Source of the DNA: Paracoccaceae bacterium | GTDB taxonomy: Bacteria > Pseudomonadota > Alphaproteobacteria > Rhodobacterales > Rhodobacteraceae | DNA length: 36,473 nucleotides | Assembly: GCA_002683685.1 (NCBI GenBank) | Contig: NYTV01000011.1 | Span: forward strand, 18,894 to 55,366 | Direction: 5' to 3' | Part shown: piece by piece, positions 22,563 to 34,500 of the stretch | Position numbering within the stretch: the stretch's first letter is position 1 | How the letters are laid out: each line of letters opens with the position of its first letter | Position numbers and translations under genes: made by a program | The notes under the pieces: generated by a model | What the model was told of the DNA's origin: nothing | Seen by the model: the letters and a program-made list of their open reading frames with translations, nothing else | The model's database searches: none

Positions 22563-25500
22563 ATGCGCCTCCGTCACCCCAAGATTTCCACCCAAGCCAG
22601 CGTCCGGCTGCGTCTAAAGCCCCTGGCCAGCGCCATCGCATTGTTGATGGTTGCCGGCAGTGCTCAGGCCGCGCCCGCTGCCTTCAGTGCCGGCTGGCTC
22701 GCCGCCAAGGGTGCAGCGCAGCAGCAGAGCGGCGCCATGCCGGGGGCCGGTGGCGGTATGCAACTGCCCGGTACGCCACCTCCTTTGGCTCAACAAGCCA
22801 AGGTCAACCAGCAGCTGCAGCACTCGCTGGCCAATATGAACAACACCGTAGCCGCCATCGCCGCCCAACAGGCCGCCCAGGCCGCCGGTCGTTCCGCCGC
22901 CCTGGCTCGCCCGCAGACCATCCCCGATGGTATGGGTGAAGGCGGCCTGCAGATCGACGGCAGCATCCCCTTCGAACAGGCCTGGCAGAATGCCAAAGGC
23001 CCGGTGCAGACCGAACAGGGTGGCAAGGTGCATGTCGGCATCGAACAGACCGCCGACAAAGCCATTCTCAACTGGGAAACCTTCAACGTCGGCCGCAACA
23101 CCACCGTCGAATTCCAGCAGCAGGCCGACTGGGCCGTGCTCAACCGGGTTAACGATCCCAACGCTCGCCCCAGTGAAATACAGGGCCAGATCAAGGCCGA
23201 TGGCACCGTGATGATCGCCAACACCAACGGTGTGGTCTTCACCGGCAGCAGCCAGGTAAACGTCCGCAACCTGGCCACCGCCGCCGCCAATATCAGCGAC
23301 GCCCAGTTCACCAACAATGGCCTGTACGGCACGAACAACACAGCCACCTTCACCGGTGCTGCAGGTAGTGTCACGGTAGAGCAGGGCGCACAAATCACTA
23401 CCGCCGAATCAGCAAACTCCACCACTGGCGGCGGTTACGTATTGTTACTGGGCAAGGACGTGGATAACGCCGGCAGCATCACCACTGCCAATGGCCAGAC
23501 CCTGTTGGCAGGCGGTGACAGCTTTATCATCAAGAAGGGCCAGGGCACTGGCGGCAACCTAGCGTCTACCACCAGAGGTAACGAGGTCACCGCCGCCGGC
23601 AGCGGCAGTGTCACCAACAGCGGCCTGATCCAGAGCGCCACCGGCGATATCACCCTGACCGGTAATCAGATCACTCAAGCCGGCGTAGCCCTGGCCAGCA
23701 CCTCGGTCCATAACCGGGGCACTGTGCACCTGAAGGCCACGGGTGCAGGTGGCAGCGTCACCCTCGCCGAAGGCGCCACCACGGCTATCCTGCTGGAAGA
23801 GTCCGATGCCACTGCCCTCGACGGCCAGCGCGATGGGCTGCAAGCGCCAGCGGTCGATAACACCGAGCGGAATATTGTCCCCGGTGATAAATACCGCCGC
23901 GACCTGTCGCTGGTGAAAATCACCAGCACCGGCACCGTGGATTTCCAGGCCGGCTCGACCACCATCGCCACTGGCGGCCAAGTCGCCGTTGATGCCGCCA
24001 GTCGCACCCTGGTGCGCGACGGTGCGACCATCGACGTATCCGGTGCCACCGGGGTCAAGGTGGCCATGGAAAACAATACCGTTAAGGTCAATATCCAGGG
24101 CAACGAGCAACGGGATTCCACCGCCAACCGTGACAGCGGTAACCTCAACAGCACCGATGTCTGGATCGATACCCGCGAACTGGTATTCGTGCCCGCTGGC
24201 ACCAATGGCTATGAAAGCGACCGTTGGTATACCGCCGGCGGCCTGCTGGAAGTCGGTGGCTATCTTGGCACAGCCGGCCACGGCGTCGGCGAATGGATGG
24301 CCCAGGGCGGCACCGTCAGCTTTGCCGGCAATGATCTGGTCACCCAGCAAGGTTCACAGATCAATCTCTCTGGCGGCACTCTGGATGTGCAGAGCGGTAC
24401 CATCGAACAAACCTGGCTCAAAGGCGCTGATGGCCGTTTGTATGAGCTATCCAGAGCCCCAGGCGATCTTCTGTATACCGGCGTTTATCAGGGCTACCAG
24501 GACAGCAGCGAACGCTGGGGCCAGACCGATTACTACTACAACCCGATACTCGCGCCCCGTCAGCGCTTCGAGCAGGGTTATCCCGTCGGTCGTGATGCGG
24601 GTCGCCTGGTGGTCGGTACCGCCAATGCGGTATTGGAAGGGCAATTAGTCGGCGATACTTACCAAGGCGAAAGCCAGACCCAGGCTGCGCAACAGGGCCT
24701 GGATGGCTATCACCAATCACAGAAAGCTGTGGCCCGAGGTGCGCAACTGATCGTTGGCAGCTATACCCCCTATTACGTCAAGGACAGCGGCACCCTGCAA
24801 TACGCATTGGGTGCCAACGCCAATACTGCCAAGAATGTGATTATCGGTACCACGCAGGAAAATATAGCTGCCAGTCTGGAACTGGATACCGCTCTGCCCG
24901 AAGACCGCCAAGGAACCCTGTATCTGAATAGTGATCAGCTCAATGGCTTTGAGCTGGGTGCGCTCAAGGTGGCGGCTACTCAAGGCATTACCGTGGACGG
25001 CGCGCTGCAGGTAGCCCCGGCAGGGGATATCACCCTGTACGGTACCGATGTGGCAGTCAATGCAGACCTCACCGCCAATGCTGGCAATATCCATGTGGGT
25101 AATGCCCTGACTCAGATAACCTCCAACGGCATGCAATCCGTTGTGCTCAACGGCAATGCCTCGGTGGGCAACGTGCAGGTAGCAGAAGGCGTGGCGCTGG
25201 ACGCCAGCGGCCTGTGGAGCAACCTGCAGCTGGACCCGCAGAATACCCGTCTTTTGCCCTATCAAAACGGCGGCAATATATCGATTCGCAGCAGCGGTGA
25301 TGTTGCTCTGGGCGAGGGCAGCTTGATTGATGTGTCCTCCGGTGCGGTTTTGCAGGTTGATGGCTCGTTACAGGGTGGTCGTGGTGGCAATGTTACCCTG
25401 GCCGCCAGCAGTGGCAGCCGCAGCGGTTCCTTGACCTTGGCTGGCGATATCCAGGGTCATGGTGTGAATGGCGGTGGTACTCTGCAAATTGAATCTGGTT

Positions 25501-28500
25501 CTGCGGTAGTGATCGGCGATCAGCCGTTACTGGATCATGATGGTTATCTGGAAGCGGGTCAGCCAGCACCCATCAACTTGTTGCTTGATGAGCCCTATAC
25601 CGTAGCTGCCGGTGAAAACCTGCTGGTACAGGCCACTTATGACCGTTTGCTCGCCGGGCAGGTGCTGCCGGAAAATATCACTTTCAGCAACACTAACCAT
25701 ACCCTTGAAATAGTGGTTGGCCCTGGTGGTTGGGATCTGACCGGCACCAATATGGATGTCTATATCAATGGCAGCAGTACCAACGCCAACCGCTATCGAG
25801 GGGCTACAGGATCGAGAAAAGTAGTGCCGGAAGGTGCAGTTATCACGCGAATCAATGCCGGCACCTTGCCGGAGGGCTATCAACTCCCAAGCTCCCTCGC
25901 GTTCTTGCCCACACCCAGCTACAGCGTTGCGGCTGGGCAACCTGCGCCAGTAGATACACTATTACCGGTAGGCACCCCGCTGCCTAGCGGCACCGTATTG
26001 GCCCAGAGAGTTGCAGTAAAGTCGCCATTGATGCTAGCGCCGGACTTCTTTGACAAGGGTTTCAACCATTACAAGGTGATCGGCCAACAGGGCGTAATGG
26101 TCGCCGAGGGGGCCGAAGCCAACGTCAGCATGCCGGTTCTGCGCCTGACGGAGCATGCTCAGGGCTTAGCCACTGGTGGCAATTCGACCACTGCACTGCA
26201 ACCCTGGATGCCGCCGCTGCACCTGGATAATCCGGCCAATAATCGCATCACTCAGCGCGCTGGTGCCAGCCTGGCGCTGCAGGCTGGCACCGCTCAATCG
26301 TCGGCCAGTGATATGGCCACTGTGGGTGTCCAGATCGGCAAGGACACGGTGCTTAATGTCGACCCCGGCCAATCCATTGACCTGCGCAGCATCGGCCAGC
26401 TGACCGTGGACGGCACCCTTAATGCCTGGGGTGGCGAAATTGCTCTCGGTAGTGTGGCGGTTCCCGGCACGAGTGAAGCCGTCGAAGGTGTAGGCCATGG
26501 CCGCTCCATCTGGATTGGCGAGAATGCCGTGCTGGATGTGGCTGGCCGCGCTATTACCGGGCAGGATGCTGGGGGGCAGCGTTATGGCCAGGTACAGAAT
26601 GGCGGTAGCATCACAGTTGGTGGGGAGTTTGACCATGCCACTGGCGAGGCCGCAGCCTCCAACTTGTTTGTGGTGGTGCGCGAAGGTGCGCTGCTGGACG
26701 TCTCGGGCACCAGTGCGGTACTCGACCTGCCGGGGCAGGGCGCCACACCAGTGGCCAGCCATGCAGGCAGTATCTCGTTGGCCTCCAGCAACGGTCTGTA
26801 TCTGGAGGGTACGCTGCAAGCCAATGCCGGTGGTGAAGGAGCCGCTGGCGGCAGCCTGACCGTAGCGCTGGATACGCCTTTCTACCGCACCAATAGTGCT
26901 GGAGAGCGTGTGCGCCAGGTACGCGAGTTGGTACTCAGCCAAGTGAAAGGAGAAAACCAACTGGCTGCGGGCAGCACTGCCGCTGAGGCAGCAGATGGGC
27001 TGACTTACGGCCATGCTCGTGTCGGCGTGGACCAGATCGAAGCTGGTGGCTTCGATAATCTGACCCTGGCCAGTGATGGCCTGCTCAGTTTTGACCGTGA
27101 TACCTCCCTGTCCCTCGGCCAGTCGCTCAGTCTCTATAGCCGTGTACTGGGCTTGACCGGTACTGCGCCGGAAACCAGCCAGGTTGAGCTGGCCGCTCCT
27201 TATATACGCTTAGCCGGCTATGGCGGTCTGACCAGTCAGGATAACTATATTCATCCCACAGTCCAGGGTGGCTCGACGGAAGATGGCTCCAACCGGCCAC
27301 TGGCTGGTAGGTTGCAAGTAAATGCTGAGCAATTATTTGAGTTGCGCGATGTTCTGGCGACACGCGACTTCGACGCGGTAGAATTTGCCAGTAGTGGTGA
27401 TATGCGTTTTCTAACGAGCACAGCGTCTGAAGAATCGCAACTCTACGTCCTGGGTGATCTGGTTCTGGCCGCCGCCCAGATTTACCCTGGAACGGGTGCT
27501 GTTGCTGCGATACATGCTGGTTGGCGAGGGCAAGCAGCCAGTTATGATTCTGACCGCAAGCTGATTATCACCCGCACGACCAACAATACACCGCTTATGC
27601 CCTATTCAGTATTTGGTAGCCTGACTCTAGGCGCGGCTACTGTCGAGCAGGGAGGTATTCTCCGGGCACCGCTGGGTGCGATCAATATTGGCTATACAGC
27701 CGCCAATCAACGAACCCAAACTGTTAACTTGCTATCCGACAGCACCACCTCAGTCAGTGCAGGAGGGCTACGGATGCCCTACGGTGGCACCGTTGATAGT
27801 CAGGCGTGGCAGTACGATGGCGAGACCGTCTCTCTTTATGCTGTGGGTGGCACGCAGGGGGAAAACGTAAACTCTTCCCGTCAGCTCAAGGTAGGTATGA
27901 CTCTGCTCGGTGAGTTGGTAGATATACAGCAGGGCGCGACGGTTGATCTGTCCGGCGGTGGTGAACTGCTGGGTGCAGCCTTTGTCTCCGGTCGTGGCGG
28001 CTCCACCGATGCGCGCTTCAACCCGTTGGTACAAAACGGGCTAGACAGCTTTACCTTGCCTAGCCTGAGCACTAACCCGGTGTATGCCATCGTACCCGGT
28101 GTGCAGTCGGTTGCTGCACCGGCGGGTGGTGAGTCCGGAGCCTCCGATCCCATGCTCGGTCAGCAGGTCACCATTGGCAGTGGCGTGCCTGGCCTGGCCG
28201 CAGGTACTTATACCTTGCTGCCTTCCACTTACGCCCTGCTGCCAGGTGCCTACCGGGTCGAACTCAATGGCCTGGCAGGGCAGGGCGCAGTTATCCCGCT
28301 CCATGCTCTGCGTAACGGTTCCTGGGCTGCCTCCGGTACCTTGTCCGTGGCGGGCACCGGCATTCGCGATAGCCTGGCCAGCCAGCTGATCCTTACCCCC
28401 GCCGATGTGCTGCGTAGTTATTCGCAGTATAACGAGATGAGTTATACCGACTTTGTGCATGCCGATGCAGCGCGCCTGGGCATCCCAAGGGGCATGTTGG

Positions 28501-31500
28501 AAGCCGATGCCAAGACGCTGGAATTGTCGTTGCGACAGAACACCGAGGAGGCAAGTTTCAACTTTGATGGCACCGTGTTGGGTGAGGCTGCCGAAGGCGG
28601 CTTTGGCAGCACCTTGTCCGTTGTTGTGCCCAACAATAACAGGATAGAATTGCTTGCGGATGGTGGGCAGGCCGCCGAAGGTTATATCTCCTTCTATGCC
28701 TCGGATCTGAGTGCCATGGATGTCAATCGTCTGGTGATCGGTGGCCGCCCGGTTATCGTCTATGGCCAAGGTGGTAATTATGTTGAGTTTGGTGCCGGGG
28801 CTATCAACTCTCCAACTGCTGGTATTGTACTGCGTTCGGGTGCAGAGCTGACTGCCCCCGAGATTATGCTGGTTAGTCGGCAGGACCACTCCAATCCGAG
28901 CGCTATTGAGATAGAGCAGGGCGCTGTCATCAACGCATTGGGGCAGGGCGCGGCAGCCTACGATTCCGATGACGGTTTTATCTACCAGGCTGGTGACAAG
29001 AGTGTGTTGGCGGTATCCAACGGTCGGATGCAATGGCTGGCCCCTGAGGCAGACGATTTTACCGGCCCCGGCTCCATTCTGGTCGGCACCTGCACGATAG
29101 GCGGCTGCGAAGGGGAAACCAGTTTGTACTCTGAGGGCAGTATTGCCTTTGCCACCGATAATACCTTTGAGCTGGATGATGCCGTGCGTTACGGCACCCG
29201 TCACCTGACGCTGGCGGTGGGTGGTTTCAATATCGGCAGTGCCGAGGCGTTGGCGGCAGCCGGTACCCGTGGCGCACTGACGCCGGGCCTGACGCTTAAC
29301 CAGGATATTCTCCAGCGTCTGTTGCAGGGCGACACCAGCACCGGGGCACCGGCGCTGGAAACGCTGGAGCTGGTGGCCGGTGACGCTTTGAACTTCTTCG
29401 ATTCGGTAACCCTTTCCACTCTGGATGATCAGGGCGAGTCGCTGCTGGATCGCCTGTTGCTGACCAGTCCGGCCATCTACGGTTATGGCGATGCTGACGA
29501 TGTAGCGCTGATCCAGACCAGCAATCTGGTCTGGAATGGGTCGGCAGAACGCCCCGGCGCAGTGGCGGCTGGTGGTGCGGGTACTGGTAGCGGCAACCTG
29601 ACGATTGATGCCGAGCGCATTGAATTCGGTTATGGCCCCTTTAGTCAGCCCAGCGGCGTGGATGATCTGGGCCGCCTGGCGCTGGGTTTTGCCAACGTCA
29701 ATCTGAATGCCAGCGAGCGCATTACTGCCAACAATAAGGGCAGCTTGGCTGTGTACCAGAGCCAAGGCGCTTATGTGCCCGGCGAAGGTGTCAGCTACAG
29801 CGGCGGCAATCTGAATATCTTCACCCCGTTGCTCACCGGCACTGCCGGCTCGGTCAACCATATTACCGCCGGTGGTGCGGTGACTGTTTCGGCGCCGGCG
29901 GACAGCACCGCTGCGCTGGTGGACAGTGAGGCGCTGGGTGCCGAGCTGGCCATTACCGGCCAAAGCCTGCTGCTGGATACGGCGGTGGTACTGCCCAGCG
30001 GCAAACTGGTATTGACCGCCGAGAATGATTTGACCCTGGCCGATGGCGCGCAGATTGATATGGCCGGGCGCAGCATTGAATTCATGGACGACGAAGACGC
30101 TACCCAGTACAGCTGGGGCGGCGATGTGACCTTGCAAAGCCATGCTGGCGATATCCGTCAGGTGGCGGGTTCCAGTATTGACCTGTCCGCCGAGTACAAC
30201 CAGGGCGGGCGGTTGACCGCTATTGCCCTGGCTGACGATGCCGGGTTGGTAGATTTGCAGGGGCAGATTCTGGCCAGTGCCAGCGGCTATTACGAGGCCG
30301 GCGGCACCTGGGTGCCCTATGCCGCCGGTGGGGTGGATATCCGCGCCCAGCACCTGGGTGATAGTGGCAATCTGAGCCAACAGTTTGCAGCCTTGAACCA
30401 GCGCCTGAATGACGGAGAGGTGCTGGGCCTGCGCCATTTCCAGCTCAAGCAGGGCGATCTGACCATTGGTGATGAACTGCGCGCCACGGATGTGAGCGTA
30501 TCGGTGGATGATGGTCAGCTGACCGTGGCCGGCACCATTGATGCCAGTGGCGAGCGGGTCGGCAGTATTCGCCTGGCCGGCAAGCAAGGCTTGGCCCTGA
30601 CCGGCAACGCTTTGCTGGATGCCCATGGTGAAACCCTGCGCCTGGACAGCTACGGCAAGATTATCGATTCACCCAACCGCGCTGTGGTTGAGCTGAGTTC
30701 CGGCAATGGCCAGTTGCTGCTGGCTGATGGCGCCCGCATCGACCTGCGCCATGGCACCGATGATGTCCGCGTACAGGCTGACCCAAGCCTGCATGATGTC
30801 CGCGACCGTGGCACGGTGGAGCTGAACGCCCCCCGACTGGGCGGTGCCACCGCTGGTGATATCGATATCGACGCCAGCGGCAGCCTGGATATTCAAGGTG
30901 TCCGCTCCATAGCGGTCAATGCCATGCAGCGTTATGACGATGCCGCATACGGTACCGAAGACGCAGCCAGCGGTCGCCCCTATCAGATCATTGACCAGGC
31001 CTATCTGGACGCCAAACATGCCGATAGCGCCGCCTTTATCGATGCAGTGCTGGGCAATGACAACCTGCTTGGCACCAAGTTGGCCGGGCTGAACAACGCC
31101 ACCTACGCTGATGCCTTCCGCCTGCGTCCCGGTGTTGAAATCGTCAGTGCCACCGCCGATGGCGATATGATCGTCAGTGGTGATCTGGACCTGTCCGGTC
31201 ACCGCTATGCCAGCCTTAACCCCCATACCGAACATACCGATGTGTATGGCTCTGGTGAGGTAGGTACGCTGGTGGTGCGCGCCGGTGGTGATCTGGATAT
31301 CTACGGCAGCATCAACGATGGTTTTGCCCCACCGCCGGAGACCCCGGATGATAACGGCTGGGTGCTGACCCCCGGTTATATCGCCTATGGCGGTGATGTG
31401 GTGGTGCCCGGGCCGGGTGTGACCTTGGCCGCCGGCACCGAGTTTGCCGCTGGCAAGACCCTGAACTATGACTTGCCGATTGGCGCTACCCAGTTTGCTG

Positions 31501-34500
31501 CAGGCACCCAGCTGCCGGTGGACGGTGTTCTGGATACCGCGCTGACCCTGCCAGCGGATACCGTGCTGCATGCGCCGATCTTTGATGCGGCCGGCGAGCT
31601 GCTGTATGCCGCGGGTACTATTTTGGACAGCACTGTTACCCTGCCATCCAACACCCGGCTGGGTGCCGGTACCCTGTTGACCGGCAATACACGCCTGCAA
31701 GCCATGCTCTGGCCCAAAGGCGCGGAGCTGCCGAGTACCCTGATTCTGGCCAGTGATCTGGCCATCCCCTTGGGTGGACTGATCCCCTCGGAAACCCTGG
31801 TTGTGCTACCGGACGATGCCATATCCATGCCGCTGCGCCCGGCCAATGGCGGCCGTCAGGGTACCAACTGGGCGGTGGCGGCCATGTTGCCGGAAGGCTC
31901 GCAGTCCTGGTCCATGCGCGTTGTGGCGGGGGCGGATACGGAGGCGGCGGATAGTCGGTCGGTTAAAGCCGAGCGCTTGGCTGCTGGTGCGCTGACTTTG
32001 GCTGATACGCATTACACTTTGCTTAATGTGCATGAGATTCTAGGGAAACTATTTTGGGCGGTTGGGAATAGACCAAGAGAGGAGGCTGGATCGCCGGTCG
32101 ATGAGGCTGACTTATGGCTCTGCGACAGGTTTCCTGGCTCGTGCGTGAGCGCCACCCATGCGTGGGCAGAAGGCAATCGCCTTGGAAACCCAGAAGGGCA
32201 TGCCGTTCCTGAAAATATGTTAATCGCTTGCGATAGGCGCCCGGGGTCATGCGTAGAGCTTGAGACTGGATTGGGCGGTTTGCTTGATTCCTATTCGGTT
32301 GCGCAGGCATTCAGCGTATTGCGTACTGGCACCGGTGATTTGGATTTGATTTCTGCTGGTGACCTGAAGGTGCAATCACTGTATGGCGCATACACAGCGG
32401 GTATGTCCACTGCTTCGCGAGCGGGGAGCCAGGCCGTTGACTTCAATCAGTCACGGGACAAGGCTAGCGACGGTTCCTATCTTGGAACGATCGGTAGTGC
32501 TGATGCTGCTGTCGCTGCGGACTATGAAGGTTTGGTTGATGGAGGAGCGGACAATACCTACGACGCTTGGTACCCGGATGGCGGTGGTAACCTGCTCCTC
32601 CGTGCTGGTGGTAACCTGACTGGTGACCTGAATGCTATTAATTCGCCGCTAGGCCTTGATAGGGAGCTGCGTGGACAGTCTTCCAGCGCCAATCTGGGTA
32701 ATTGGCTATGGCGCCAGGGTACGGGTAGCACTCAAGGAGTCGAGGCTGTTCCTGCCAGTTGGTGGGTCAACTTTGGTACCTATGTGCCCGGTGGTGCCAG
32801 TACCAACGCCTACCACTCAGTCAGTGGAGTGCAATCCGTGCCGGAGCTGGTCGGCTTTACTGGCTTCGGGACTCTGGGTGGCGGGAACCTGACAGTCGAT
32901 ATTGCCGGTGATGCCGGCATATTGAGCCAGCGTGGTGGCGGCCGTACTGTTTCTCCGCGTAGTGAGGGCCTGGCCTTGGCTGTGGGTAGCACTGGCCGGG
33001 TCACTGCAGATGGCGAGATTCTGTTGACCGGCGGTGGTGATATGAATCTACGTATCGGTGACGACCTCAACCCCGGCTTGCAGGCGCGGGTAACCGACAA
33101 TGACGAGCAGAATATGAACCTGACCGGCGTGTTGACCAACCTGCGGGGTTCACTGCAATTGTATGGCGGCGCGCTGGGGGGGCTTGACCTGAGTTACGGC
33201 AGCCTGGTCACTAGCAACGACCTCAAGGAAACCCGTGCCTACGATCCTTTCAGCTCCACGCGGGACACGGCCAGCGGCGGCCCTGTAGTGATGCTGGGTG
33301 ATGCGGTGGCCAACCTGAATGCACGCGGTGATCTGGTGCTGACGGGTACCGGTGACCCTGGGCGTGTAAATACCTCACTCAGTGCATCTCCTGCAGATGT
33401 CAGTTGGTTCTCCTTGTGGACGGACAATACCGCCATCAATCTGTTCTCTGCCGGCGGCAACCTTACACCCAGTGTGCAGTTGAGCAATGCCCTGCAGAAT
33501 GCGGGTGGCGGTGGGGGGCATAACTATTCCACCACCGATGGCCGTTATGTCTACCCATCCCAGCTCGGCACTGTAGCGGCCAATGGCAGCATATATATGG
33601 GTGCCTCGGCGGTAGGAACGGCACTAAATCCGAACGAGTCTTTCTCGCTGTTGCTGGCGCCGTCACTCAACGGCAGCTTGCAAATGCTGGCGGGCGAATC
33701 TATCTATGCCAGTGGCTATGCGGTGAACCAGTCCGGTGCCAGCATCGATCTTCTGCCAACGCCGTTTGACCCGGCTTTTGCAAGAAGGAGTGCCAACGGA
33801 CAAATTGCCATCAGCAATATGAACAGCGATGGTATCTCCTCGGTAAACAGCTTGTTCGCCTTCGGTCCCAATACCAGTGCTGGCGCCGAATGGGGCAGCG
33901 CAACACCAGCGCGCTTCTATGCTGGCGAGGATATTGTTGGATTGCGCACCGGTGAGATTCTGCAATTCAATAGTGGAGCACGGGCTGGGCAGACCTGGTA
34001 CGAGTCCGCTGGTCCAGTCTGGATGATGGCAGGGCGCGATATTGTCAACTCCGGCACAGCGATCGGTGAGTCCACTGGCGTGCCTTCTACGATCAACAAC
34101 GGACTCAACGCCAGCACCGGCAACCTGTTCGTACACAACGACCCGAACGACGTTTCCATCGTGTCTGCCGGCCGCGACATTCTCTACAGCAGCTTCAATG
34201 TGGCTGGCCCTGGCAGCCTGGAGATCACTGTCGGGCGCAATATCCTGATGGAAGACCGCGCTGCGGTTACCAGTCTGGGGCCGGTGGTGCCGGGTGATTC
34301 ACGCCCCGGTGCGGGCATTGTGATGCAGGCCGGTTTTGGTGCGCAGGGTGCGGATTATCTGGGCTTTGCCGAGCATTATCTGGACCCGCTCAACCTGGCT
34401 GATCCCGAGTTGGCCCTGGCCGATCAGGACGGCAAGGTGGCCAAAACCTATGAGGCTGAGCTGGTCGAGTGGCTGGGTGAGCGTTACGGTTTTGAGGGCG

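Noticed and set aside
28041-30626. 861-codon open frame on the minus strand
   Set aside because: It lies entirely antisense within pdtA, is a by-product of GC-rich repetitive coding sequence, and its translation (Gln/Ala/Gly/His-rich) shows no domain.
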